Part shown: positions 7,952-16,123 of the stretch, one piece after another
Position numbering within the stretch: position 1 is the stretch's first letter
How the letters are laid out: every line of letters starts with the position of its first letter
Assembly (NCBI GenBank): GCA_964445105.1
Contig: CAYUJS010000011.1
Location: 1 to 44,643, forward strand
Source: CAWBNS01 sp964445105
GTDB lineage: Bacteria > Chlamydiota > Chlamydiia > Chlamydiales > JAJFMA01
Direction: 5' to 3'
DNA length: 44,643 nucleotides
Made by a program: the position numbers and the translations under genes
Notes under the pieces: model-generated
Database searches by the model: none
Seen by the model: only the letters and a program-made list of their open reading frames with translations
Told to the model about the DNA's origin: nothing

Positions 7952-8971
7952 GTGACCGCTCCTCTGTCCAGCTCTTCCAGTTCGTCGTCGCCTCCTTTCG
8001 CAGCCGGCAGCAGCACTCCTGCAAGTTCCTTATCTTTCAGTTCCTCGTCCTCTAGCTCATCCTCTAATTTGGAAGGCGTGGCTTTGGGTGCACTAGAAAA
8101 TGTCGAGAAACAACTGAGAGAAAAAGTTGGCGAGCTTCGAGGACTTGTGGTGCCTAGAAGTGCGTTTCCGCCGGCAGGAGCTTCTAGTTCATCGGCCCAG
8201 CCATCGGAAACGTTTGTGATAGGAGCTGTGGCAGACGTTGTGAGCGCAAAAACGGAGGCGAGTATAGAAAAAGAAAACCATTCCAAAGGAGTAGTGGACG
8301 CTCTGGTGAAGAGGTGCAAAAGCGAAGGAGAAGCGTGGAAAAAGCTCACCTCTGGAGTTCAGGGGTTGTTTGCTAGGCATGAGCCGGGGCCAGAAGACTC
8401 TCTCGAGGATTTCCTCGGCAAGGAAAATGGGCTTGTTCAAGAGTTCAGGAAGGACATCGGTTACTCACCAGATCCTTTACTAGATCCGCTAATTCGTACA
8501 GAGGGCCAGCTTGTCAAAGCCATCAAAGCAAATCTGAATACAGTAAGCTCAAGTTCAAGTAGCGCCGAGTCGCATGAAGCTGTAGCGACCGTTGAGGAGT
8601 ATCTAATAGTTGCTGGTTACGAGAAGGAGGAGTTAGGAGTGATACGGCCGGATGGCGAAAAACAAATCTTTACGCTCTGGAGAGCCCCTTCAGGTTGCAA
8701 GCGCTTGTTTATGGACCACGCTACTTGGAAAGTAAGAGATGTCCTCATCCCAAAACTCAAAGGAGCGGCGCCTCAAGATCCTACAAGTTGTAAGAACATG
8801 ACTACCAACCTAAAAGTTTGCACTAGCTTGGCTAAGAGCACAGATCCCTCCTTTTGTGGGGCCGATGGGGCGCTGGTCTATCTAGCCCCCATAAATTCAG
8901 GAGCTATTGTGGCGGCTGCTTCGCACGATGTCGCCTCGCCTTCAGAAACTTACCAGGGGCATTCCGCTTAG
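7952..8971 (+). CDS. Serine-rich hypothetical protein, N-terminal part (frameshifted)
   Basis: Begins at GTG 7952 with AGTAGG seven bases upstream. The first 40 residues hold two runs of eight to nine serines written with mixed Ser codons, followed by a helical, Lys/Glu-rich region, a third Ser run near residue 200, and a mixed-fold region. The frame stops at 8971, but the next frame continues directly as a long helical protein. Dropping one G from GGGG at 8956-8959 joins the two parts smoothly (TYQG to IPLRD) into about 777 residues. So this is probably the front of a single gene with a recent frameshift, or a sequencing error in the G run. No recognised domain and no Sec signal; low-complexity Ser-rich starts are common in type III effectors, so secretion is a possibility only. 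It is first in a plus-strand operon with the LRR gene. Confidence 0.65.
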   Translation: MTAPLSSSSSSSSPPFAAGSSTPASSLSFSSSSSSSSSNLEGVALGALENVEKQLREKVGELRGLVVPRSAFPPAGASSSSAQPSETFVIGAVADVVSAKTEASIEKENHSKGVVDALVKRCKSEGEAWKKLTSGVQGLFARHEPGPEDSLEDFLGKENGLVQEFRKDIGYSPDPLLDPLIRTEGQLVKAIKANLNTVSSSSSSAESHEAVATVEEYLIVAGYEKEELGVIRPDGEKQIFTLWRAPSGCKRLFMDHATWKVRDVLIPKLKGAAPQDPTSCKNMTTNLKVCTSLAKSTDPSFCGADGALVYLAPINSGAIVAAASHDVASPSETYQGHSA

Positions 8972-10286
8972 AGATACGGTTCAAGCATACGTAATAGACC
9001 AAGCGAAGTTCCGGGCAGCCTTTGATACAGCATCAGTGATCAAGAAACATCTTTTAACGGTGTTGAAAAAGCTGCAAGACCAAGGTAGTGTTGAAAGGAG
9101 CGAAATAGACCAAGCAAGATCAATTTTAAAAAAGAAAACAATCAGTACTCTAGATAAGCCTTACTATAGCGAACCGGCTGAACAAGTGACTGATTTACAA
9201 GTAAAGTGGCAGAATATTCAGGAAGCAATAGAAGTTTGCAATCAGCTCGAGACAGAGAGTGGGTTGACAAAACAAGATGCGCAAGACACTCTTCAAAAGA
9301 TCTCAAAGTATTTAGACTGTGTGAAGGTGATCTCGCGCGGTGTGCAGCGTAAAGAAGTTACTGGCTGGGAAATGGATGTGGCGCAAAGGAAAATGGACCA
9401 CCATGTGCTCGGTCCGGTGCAAAGGACCGTGGATCATCAAATTGTTGCGATGTGTAAAAGGCTGATGGGCCGCGACCTCTTACCTGCCCCATTTGAAGGC
9501 CTTGACGTAGAGAAGCTAAGCTACGACCAAGCCGTGGAGTTTGCCCATAGTAAAAAAGATCTGTTCTTTAAGAACATCTTCAGCAACGTCCTGAGCTGTC
9601 GCAGCTTGAAAGGGGTGGATAAAGTTTTCGAGAAGTACCGGACGGGACAAAAATACGTTGAGCTAATCAAGGCAGTTTCAGAAAACGTGAGCGACCCAGC
9701 AGACCAGCCAGATCTGGAAACCATCGGTGAATGGCAAAATGCCGTCGACGAATTGTATCACGCTATCCAAGGCGCGCTCAAAGAGGCTAAGACTAATTAT
9801 ACAGAGATTCAGCTTCTTTCCTTCGACTCAGACATCTGTGGATTTGGCGTTAAAGCCCAGCAGCTGCAAATAATTAAAGATTCCTTGTTTTTGGATCAAT
9901 GGAAGCCGTACTATGATAAAAGTCAAGAGGCGACAAAAAAGTTGAACAATCTAAAAGCTAAAATTGATCAGGAAACAAACAAGGCCTCTGAGATCAAGCT
10001 TGAGCTTCGTTCCAAGCAAAGCCTGGAGGCGCCATCGTTTGAACAAGCGCTCAAAACATTCCAGGCAGTGGAAAGGCTTAATTTCATAGAATCTAGTGGG
10101 CCAGAAGCAATCAGAGAGCTTGCGGGCGCTAAGAAAGAGTTTGCGGACGCTAAAAATAAGCTTGGGGAGATTCAGGTAGATTTAAGACTGTTGGACGCAG
10201 CTTGTGCGACTTATGATCTACTTGTCAGGGCTCAGGAGATGGGTATCCCCTGTTTTATTCACGAAGGTCCAAAAGAAGGAGACTAA
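8928..10286 (+). CDS. Helical hypothetical protein, C-terminal part of the frameshifted gene
   Basis: Open frame overlapping the end of the serine-rich part in another frame. A nominal ATG at 8928 has no ribosome site, which favours a frameshift over a separate gene. The product of about 450 residues is strongly alpha-helical, rich in Lys, Glu and Gln, with likely coiled coils near its end (around the stretch KKLNNLKAKIDQETNK and the following 120 residues). No membrane segment or catalytic motif is visible and I do not recognise the family. Its stop is three bases from the start of the LRR gene, and AAGGAG for that gene lies inside its final codons, so the two are translated in series. Confidence 0.65.
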   Translation: MSPRLQKLTRGIPLRDTVQAYVIDQAKFRAAFDTASVIKKHLLTVLKKLQDQGSVERSEIDQARSILKKKTISTLDKPYYSEPAEQVTDLQVKWQNIQEAIEVCNQLETESGLTKQDAQDTLQKISKYLDCVKVISRGVQRKEVTGWEMDVAQRKMDHHVLGPVQRTVDHQIVAMCKRLMGRDLLPAPFEGLDVEKLSYDQAVEFAHSKKDLFFKNIFSNVLSCRSLKGVDKVFEKYRTGQKYVELIKAVSENVSDPADQPDLETIGEWQNAVDELYHAIQGALKEAKTNYTEIQLLSFDSDICGFGVKAQQLQIIKDSLFLDQWKPYYDKSQEATKKLNNLKAKIDQETNKASEIKLELRSKQSLEAPSFEQALKTFQAVERLNFIESSGPEAIRELAGAKKEFADAKNKLGEIQVDLRLLDAACATYDLLVRAQEMGIPCFIHEGPKEGD

Positions 10287-10289
10287 GCA

Positions 10290-11609
10290 ATGGAAACAAC
10301 TAGCAAGCCCACAAACCCCATAGTTTTAGCAAATGAGATCCGATTGATCCAATCTCAACTGCAAACACCGCTGCTGGCAGATGAAAAAGTGCGCGGCCAG
10401 TTGGTTGGCTTGCTAGAATCCTGTCTTTCCGACAGGGTAGGGCCGTCCTGGACTTTGCTCAGACTTAGAGAAGTAGCCCAGTGCATTGCTGACAAAAATT
10501 TGCCCGAAGCGGTTCGTGCCATCAAGGTGTTTAGCGAAAGGGTCGTGCAGTTCCTGCAGGCCGATCGACAACCTGAGCTGCTGAAGAATTTACCCGAACC
10601 AAAAATTCCCAGAGATTTGGATAAGGCTACCGCTTTGTATGTCCAAGGGTACTGGCGGGGACAGCCCGAGGAAGCACTACAGGATTTCGCTAGCTGGGTA
10701 AGCCAGTACAAAGTACCTTTGCTGGACCTGCTATGGCCCACGGATGAGCTCTTGCGGCTCGTCCCCTACTTGGAGACAGTAAATTTTACGCAGCTTAAGC
10801 TGCCCAAGGAGGCCTTTATTCAGCTGATTCGAGCTTGTACAGGAGCGAAAACTCTGATTTTTTTTGGCAACCATTTAGACACGGAGAAGCTAGAGAGTTT
10901 TAGAGGATTGCCATTGGAGACGCTCGATATTAGCTGGTGCTCCTTCGATGTGCCCGGGCTGGATCTGAGCACTTTAGCTACTCTTAAGTGTGTGAAGCTA
11001 GCTAGCTGCGCACGAGGCTTTAAGGGCGACATTGACTTATCTGGAGCCGCTGGCCTTAAGGAATTTTCTCTGATATCTGTTGCCGATTTTCAAGGTAAAT
11101 TGCTTTTTTCGGAGTCGGTTTTGTTGGAAAAGTTTTGTGTTGAGGATTGCAAGTTCTGGTCCCAAAAGCTGAAAATAAACGCTACGGAATTGCGCTCTTT
11201 CCAAGTGCATTCGTGCGAACTACCTGCGCAGCACATCGACTTGAGCGCTGCTAGTCATCTGACAGAAGTCGATCTGTCGTTCTGCAAACTAGCAGGTTGC
11301 GCCGTGACGCTACCTGCAGCTGGCCACATGAAAACCCTTAACTTTGACGATTGTCAGCAGTTCGAGCCGGCTGCAGACTGGGGGGATTTCTCGGGCCATC
11401 CCGGCCTAGAAGAGGTGAATTTCGCATGTTGTAAGCTTTTGAACATACCTTTGAAGTTTGGCTACAACCCAAACCTCCGAAAGTTAAACATGAACAGCTG
11501 TGTTATCTACAACCAGGAGATCCCCTGGGAAACGATTCCTAACGTAAAAGCCAGCCTTTACAGTTGTCGCGCCATGACGTACCCTAAGGAACGGCCTGCT
11601 GAAAAATAG
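10290..11609 (+). CDS. Leucine-rich-repeat protein
   Basis: A 439-residue protein starting at ATG 10290 with AAGGAG nine bases upstream. Residues 1-150 form a helical lead; from about residue 150 to 430 there are irregular leucine-rich repeats of roughly 23-26 residues, seen as TLDISWCSF, CVKLASCARG, EVDLSFCKL, TLNFDDCQQ, EVNFACCKL and KLNMNSCVI. The Cys at the turn of most repeats resembles the cysteine-containing LRR type. No signal peptide or membrane segment. LRR proteins of this kind are expanded in amoeba-infecting chlamydiae and often act in host contact, commonly by binding or by acting in ubiquitin pathways; neither is shown here. Second gene of the plus-strand cassette inserted between zwf and yqgF. 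Confidence 0.8.
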   Translation: METTSKPTNPIVLANEIRLIQSQLQTPLLADEKVRGQLVGLLESCLSDRVGPSWTLLRLREVAQCIADKNLPEAVRAIKVFSERVVQFLQADRQPELLKNLPEPKIPRDLDKATALYVQGYWRGQPEEALQDFASWVSQYKVPLLDLLWPTDELLRLVPYLETVNFTQLKLPKEAFIQLIRACTGAKTLIFFGNHLDTEKLESFRGLPLETLDISWCSFDVPGLDLSTLATLKCVKLASCARGFKGDIDLSGAAGLKEFSLISVADFQGKLLFSESVLLEKFCVEDCKFWSQKLKINATELRSFQVHSCELPAQHIDLSAASHLTEVDLSFCKLAGCAVTLPAAGHMKTLNFDDCQQFEPAADWGDFSGHPGLEEVNFACCKLLNIPLKFGYNPNLRKLNMNSCVIYNQEIPWETIPNVKASLYSCRAMTYPKERPAEK

Positions 11610-12079
11610 CGGTCTTAGGCGCCTTCGTCGAAGGTTTGGCTGGGCACTTCTAATCCTGACGGGTTTCTGTTCAGATTTCTTCGGCCGAGGCTATTTTAGT
11701 GTCAGCTCCTCTAGGGCAGGCGATATGCGCTCAAGCGTTCCTCGGGGAATTTTTTTGGCGTCTTAGTATCACCTTGGCTTTGATGAAAAATACGTTTGAA
11801 GACAGGTTCCCACAGTTACTCGTTGGAGGCACGTGATAGCCGTTCGCCGTCGTTGCGCCATCCCCTCTGTTCGTAGGCTACTGTTGGGCTGAGGTCAAGC
11901 GCCCTCAGTCACGGGTGCCAGTGCAGGCTTAAGCCTCCGGCGGCAGACGCCGCTTAATTTAACACTCTTTTCTTACAAGGCTCAGTGCTTGAAAAGGCTG
12001 TACACTTAACAATAAAAATGTGAGAATATGCGTCTAATCAATCATTTGTAAAATTTTGCTAATAAAGGCGGTAAATTTC
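11610..12079 (+). other. Intergenic stretch with hairpins, no gene seen
   Basis: No coding frame looks credible. It holds two potential hairpins: CTGAGG/CCTCAG around 11889-11908, and the larger one listed at 11929-11957. It does not match the conserved cores of tmRNA, RNase P RNA, 4.5S RNA or a tRNA that I could recognise. It may be the decayed remains of a gene or a long 3' leader. Confidence 0.4.
11929..11957 (+). terminator. Possible terminator hairpin
   Basis: TTAAGC pairs with GCTTAA, and inside them GGCG pairs with CGCC across a five-base loop, followed by TTT only. It would end the LRR transcript about 330 bp after the stop codon. The U run is short, so the call is weak. Confidence 0.3.
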
Positions 12080-13138
12080 TTGAATGCAAACGCTTTACTG
12101 ACCGGATTTAGGCAGCAAATAAGCGGCCGGCCGGTTATTAATCTCGCAACGGGCCTGCTAGCAGGTAGATACGTCTCCAGGCTTCCTTGGAAAGCGGTTG
12201 TGCCGGTGACTTTGGCTGCGATGGCGGTTGATTGGACATTGCAGAGAAAAAGCTTGTCGCCCACGCAAAGGCATCTGCAGCAGTTGGCCGTGACAATTAT
12301 CCTTTCAGGGGCTTTTGTAGCGGTGTTTCCCAGCTTCAGGAAACGTCTGCCCGACATCTTGGGCCTTTGGGCTTTGATTTCATCTGTTCACGCGGCCGTA
12401 CATTGGGCAAGGGGGCTCGGGCCTGCAAAGGCGCTGCAAACAGCGCCACCCGCTCCGGAGACGGAGTCAACGCCCCAAGAAGCAGTTGCATCCGCAACGA
12501 TGCTTTGCTTGAGCATAGCTGAACCAGCAGCCTCCGAATTGGGCGAGCAAGAGCTTCTGGCGCAAGCTGCGGCGATTTTCTCTAAGTATTTTGCTGCGGA
12601 GCCTGGATTCAGCAGTTTACGGGATGCGAAAGATACCTTGTCTGAAGTGTGTGGGAAAGCAGTAGCCATAGGTAGCTTTGAGAATCGCTCCGTTTTACTG
12701 ACTCTAGAGCGTGTTGGTGATGAGCCCTGGCGTTTAGAGGCTACTTATGCGGAAGGGTATGATGGCCCGGCCATCCAATTAAGTCCTGCGGCCCTAATAA
12801 CCGTGGTCGTGCCCAGTCCTTCCTATGTCGTAGCGGCTTTGAAAAAAGCAGCCGATCGCCTCAATGCTGAACAGGCCAGAGAATGGACGACCCAGGAAGA
12901 GCCAGCCTACATTAAAAGATCACTTTTGCTGCAAACAGAAGATGGCCGGTCGTGGTCAATCGTTTGGACTAAGAGTGGCATGTATGTAGCTATCCAACTC
13001 GATTCCACTGGTAAGGTCTCTGACGAGGTAGTTTGTATGTGGCCTAGAGAGTCTGATGAGCCAATGATCAAAATCGACCGCGGTTTATTTGACTATCTCA
13101 ACCAAGCGTTTGAGCGTGCGCTGCAACAGGATCAGTAA
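12080..13138 (+). CDS. Hypothetical membrane protein with C-terminal soluble domain
   Basis: No ATG is available at the front. TTG 12080 follows AAAGGCGG at a good distance; a second TTG at 12056 lacks one. The first 110 residues hold about three hydrophobic segments (LLAGRYVSRLPW to LAAMAVDW; VTIILSGAFVAVFP; LGLWALISSVHAAVHWA), followed by a Pro/Ala/Glu linker and a soluble domain of about 220 residues with alternating beta patterns (SVLLTLERVG, LITVVVPSPSYV, WSIVWTKSGMYVAIQL). I do not recognise it. Its architecture recalls the lineage-specific protein at 32084-32746. The stop overlaps the stop of yqgF on the other strand by 7 bp. Last gene of the inserted cassette. Confidence 0.65.
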   Translation: MNANALLTGFRQQISGRPVINLATGLLAGRYVSRLPWKAVVPVTLAAMAVDWTLQRKSLSPTQRHLQQLAVTIILSGAFVAVFPSFRKRLPDILGLWALISSVHAAVHWARGLGPAKALQTAPPAPETESTPQEAVASATMLCLSIAEPAASELGEQELLAQAAAIFSKYFAAEPGFSSLRDAKDTLSEVCGKAVAIGSFENRSVLLTLERVGDEPWRLEATYAEGYDGPAIQLSPAALITVVVPSPSYVVAALKKAADRLNAEQAREWTTQEEPAYIKRSLLLQTEDGRSWSIVWTKSGMYVAIQLDSTGKVSDEVVCMWPRESDEPMIKIDRGLFDYLNQAFERALQQDQ

Positions 13139-13581
13139 GGCTGCTGGCTGTCTAGATAACTTTGCAAGATAAGTACTGCAGCTACTTTATCTACTTGTTT
13201 TGCCCGCTGTTTGCGGGTGAGGTTACCCTCTCTTAGAGACCTGTCAGCTTGAACGGTTGTTAGTCGCTCGTCCCAGAGAACAATTTCGCAATCGATGTGT
13301 TGCTTTAGTAGCTCTGCGAAGTGGGCTACATCATCAGCCTGGAGCCCACGTGTTCCATTCATCTTTAGGGGAAATCCGAGTACGATTTTTTCGATCTCGA
13401 ATTTTTGTGCTTCGGCTAATTTGTTTAGTTCAACGCTAATCTTTTGCGCCGTTTGCTCGGCTTTTTTTTCGGCTACGATGGTAACAGAGCCCAAAGCAAT
13501 GATTTTGCGTTCATCGCTTAGAGCCACGCCTATGCGGGCTAAACCGTAGTCAAGGCTAATAATGCGCGTTGCTTTAGCCAT
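13132..13581 (-). CDS. yqgF: Putative pre-16S rRNA nuclease / Holliday junction resolvase-like YqgF
   Basis: A 149-residue member of the YqgF/RuvX family with an RNase H fold. In E. coli YqgF matures the 5' end of 16S rRNA; some homologues have been proposed to act on DNA junctions. Visible signatures are RIISLDYGLARIGVALSD at the start (first catalytic Asp), VLGFPLKMNGT in the middle and LWDERLTT near residue 105. The open frame runs about 44 codons further upstream, but ATG 13581 (MAKATRI) fits the family. It overlaps the pyrG stop by eight bases (ATGGCTAA). The order kdsB-pyrG-yqgF is that of Chlamydia. Confidence 0.93.
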   Translation of the reverse strand: MAKATRIISLDYGLARIGVALSDERKIIALGSVTIVAEKKAEQTAQKISVELNKLAEAQKFEIEKIVLGFPLKMNGTRGLQADDVAHFAELLKQHIDCEIVLWDERLTTVQADRSLREGNLTRKQRAKQVDKVAAVLILQSYLDSQQPY

Positions 13582-15190
13582 GTGCTTTGCGCTCGATGAC
13601 CGATTCGACAAATGCCTTAAAGAGGGGGTGGGGCTTGGTTGGTTTCGATTTAAACTCAGGATGGAATTGAACGCCGACCATCCAAGGGTGGTCTTCGATC
13701 TCCGTAATCTCACAAAGAGATTGGTCTTCGAGCACGCCAGATACGCTTAAGCCGGCTTCTTCCATGGCGGTGCGGTATTTGTTGTTAAACTCAAACCGGT
13801 GGCGGTGGCGCTCATGAATCACACTAGCTTTATACGCTTGGTGTGCTTTAGAACCGGGTTTTAACTTGCAGGGGAAGGCCCCCAAGCGCATGGTACCGCC
13901 CATTTCGACGACTTGGCGTTGCTCACTCAAGAGGGAGATGACCGGATCGGCTGTCAGGGGATCTATCTCGGTAGAGTTAGCCTCGGAGAGGTTGAGTACC
14001 CCGCGCGCAAATTCCACAACCATTACCTGCATGCCTAAGCAGATACCGAAATAGGGAACCTTGTTTTCCCGGCAGTGCTGTGCTGTGAGGATCTTACCCA
14101 TCCAGCCGCGCTCGCCAAAGCCACCGGGGACTAAATAGCCGTCAAATTGGCGGACTTCTTCAATCAGGATATCGTTCTCTATAATTTTATCAGACTCGAA
14201 TGGCGTGACTTCCAGAAGGTATCCAAGAGAGTTGGCTGCATGAGCCAGCGCCTCGAAGACCGATTTATAGGCATCCTTATGCTGCACATATTTCCCGACG
14301 ACCGCAATGTTTACACTACCCTTGGGATTTTTAATCGTGTCGACGATTCGCTGCCAGTCGCTCAGGTCAATCTTGTGGTCGGGAAGGCCGAGCCGTTTGC
14401 AAATCATCTGATCGATCTTTTGTAGATGTAGTTCCAAAGGCACTTCGTAAATGCTGTGGGCTACGTCGACCTCTTCGATAACAGCTTCCCGGAGCACATT
14501 GCAAAAGAGGCTGATTTTATCTTTGGCGTCTTCGGGCAGAGAGTGCTCGCAGCGGCAAACCATGATATGAGGAAATAGGCCAATGCTGCGCAGCCATTGC
14601 ACCGAGTGCTGGGTAGGCTTAGATTTGAATTCACCAGCGGCCTTAATATATGGCACATAAGTGAGGTGAATATTCATGCAATCTTGGGGGTGCTCACTTT
14701 CAAACTGGCGAATCGCTTCGAGGAAAGGCAGAGATTCGATATCGCCCGTGGTCCCGCCGATCTCAACAATCAGCACGTTAATTCCTTCTTCCTGGCGCGC
14801 GCATTGGAGGATACGTTGCTTAATCTCGTCGGTGATATGCGGAATTACCTGCACAGTCTTGCCGAGATAATCTCCGTGGCGCTCGCGCTTAATCACTGTG
14901 TGGTAGATCTGGCCGGAGGTGGTGTTAGAAGCCCGAGACAGTGGCGAATTGGTAAAGCGGTAATAATGACCCAAGTCTAGATCTGTTTCAGCGCCATCAT
15001 CGGTGACGTAGACTTCGCCGTGCTGGAAGGGGCTCATTGTCCCTGGGTCGACGTTGAGATAGGGGTCGAGCTTGAGCATAGCTATTTTGAGACCTTTGCG
15101 CTCTAACAGCATTCCAATAGAGGCTGCCGTCAGTCCTTTACCTAGGGACGAGCAGACGCCGCCTGTGACGAAGAGATATTTTGTTTGCAT
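13574..15190 (-). CDS. pyrG: CTP synthase
   Basis: A 538-residue enzyme that makes CTP from UTP, ATP and glutamine. The N-terminal synthase domain begins with FVTGGVCSSLGKGLTAAS. The C-terminal class I amidotransferase domain has the nucleophile in FGICLGMQ and the His-Glu pair in GVQFHPEFKSKP. Length and order are standard. Start at ATG 15190, overlapping the 3' end of kdsB by 49 bases, while its stop overlaps yqgF. The grouping with kdsB is apt, since KdsB uses CTP to activate Kdo. Conserved in all Chlamydia. Confidence 0.97.
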   Translation of the reverse strand: MQTKYLFVTGGVCSSLGKGLTAASIGMLLERKGLKIAMLKLDPYLNVDPGTMSPFQHGEVYVTDDGAETDLDLGHYYRFTNSPLSRASNTTSGQIYHTVIKRERHGDYLGKTVQVIPHITDEIKQRILQCARQEEGINVLIVEIGGTTGDIESLPFLEAIRQFESEHPQDCMNIHLTYVPYIKAAGEFKSKPTQHSVQWLRSIGLFPHIMVCRCEHSLPEDAKDKISLFCNVLREAVIEEVDVAHSIYEVPLELHLQKIDQMICKRLGLPDHKIDLSDWQRIVDTIKNPKGSVNIAVVGKYVQHKDAYKSVFEALAHAANSLGYLLEVTPFESDKIIENDILIEEVRQFDGYLVPGGFGERGWMGKILTAQHCRENKVPYFGICLGMQVMVVEFARGVLNLSEANSTEIDPLTADPVISLLSEQRQVVEMGGTMRLGAFPCKLKPGSKAHQAYKASVIHERHRHRFEFNNKYRTAMEEAGLSVSGVLEDQSLCEITEIEDHPWMVGVQFHPEFKSKPTKPHPLFKAFVESVIERKAHG

Positions 15191-15930
15191 AGCAGGAGGG
15201 GTTCCACTTTTAAAATGTCTTCCGGAGTATTAACACCTGGGCTTTCCCCAGTGACTATGGCTACCTTAATTCGGTAGCCATGTTCGAGTACTTTTAGTTG
15301 TTCTAAATCCTCGCTGAGCTGCAGAGGGGTGGCAGCCAGTTGCCCGTAGCGCAGCAGAAAATCGGGTCGAAATGCATAGATACCTATGTGGCGATAGACG
15401 AGTTGAGGTGCTCGTCCAACGCAAGCAGGGATGGCAGTACGGCTAAAATAGAGGGCGTTGCCTAGTTGGTCAAAAACGCATTTCACTACTGACGGGTCTT
15501 TCAGGTCGGTTTCACAGGTGATGGCCGTCACTGCTGTGGCCATAACCGCTTCGGGATCGATCTGGATTGAATTTGTTAGCCTGCGGAACATTTCCGCTTC
15601 CACGCAGGGCTCGTCGCCTTGAACGTTAACCACGATACTCGCGTCATGCAGATCCGGGCATTGCGCAAGCGCCTCTGCCAGGCGGTCTGTTCCGGTAAGG
15701 TGGTCTTGCGAAGTCATGACCGCCCGCCCGCCAAAAGCACCCACGTGGGCGAAGATGCGCTGGTCGTCTGTAGCTACGATCAACTCATCGAAACAGTCAG
15801 ATCGCTTGGCATTTTCATAGGTATGTTGTAGAAGGGTTTTGCCAGCGATGATCACCAAAGGTTTTCCGGGGAACCGACTGCTCTGGTAACGCGCGGGAAT
15901 CATTCCGATGGTGCGTGATAGTTTGGTCAT
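15142..15930 (-). CDS. kdsB: 3-deoxy-manno-octulosonate cytidylyltransferase
   Basis: A 262-residue CMP-Kdo synthetase that activates Kdo with CTP for lipopolysaccharide core assembly. Signatures are GMIPARYQSSRFPGKPL, VVNVQGDEPCVE and the middle VVKCVFDQLGNALYFSR block. The C-terminal 15-20 residues after EDILKVEPLL are an extra tail encoded within the overlap with pyrG. Start ATG 15930. First gene of kdsB-pyrG-yqgF, an order kept from Chlamydia. Confidence 0.95.
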   Translation of the reverse strand: MTKLSRTIGMIPARYQSSRFPGKPLVIIAGKTLLQHTYENAKRSDCFDELIVATDDQRIFAHVGAFGGRAVMTSQDHLTGTDRLAEALAQCPDLHDASIVVNVQGDEPCVEAEMFRRLTNSIQIDPEAVMATAVTAITCETDLKDPSVVKCVFDQLGNALYFSRTAIPACVGRAPQLVYRHIGIYAFRPDFLLRYGQLAATPLQLSEDLEQLKVLEHGYRIKVAIVTGESPGVNTPEDILKVEPLLLCKQNISSSQAASARP

Positions 15931-16100
15931 TCCATCTGCTGTTTTTTGATTTTATTGCCGCCGGGAGTTTGCCTGTTTAGGATGATATTTTCAATCTAAA
16001 AGTAGGGCAGACAGCAGTGCCCACTGAAAAAGCCAAGCTGACTGACTGCGTGACAATCATCGGCCTAAGCCTGCTTTCAGGTCTCGCTTGAACCGGTTTA

Positions 16101-16119
16101 TTTTTTTAGCGGAAGCTGC
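16101..16119 (+). repeat. Dispersed motif, copy 2
   Basis: TTTTTTTAGCGGAAGCTGC, one mismatch from the core. It begins five bases past the stop codon of the PutP-like gene on the minus strand. The rest of the 15931-16123 gap shows nothing recognisable. Confidence 0.6.
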
Positions 16120-16123
16120 TGAA

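Noticed and set aside
7952..8060. Serine runs as a simple-sequence phase-variation tract
   Set aside because: The serines are written with mixed codons (TCN and AGY), so there is no uniform DNA repeat to slip.
11889..11957. Possible structured RNA gene in the gap after the LRR gene
   Set aside because: Two small hairpins exist, but no conserved core of any RNA family was recognised and no promoter is visible.
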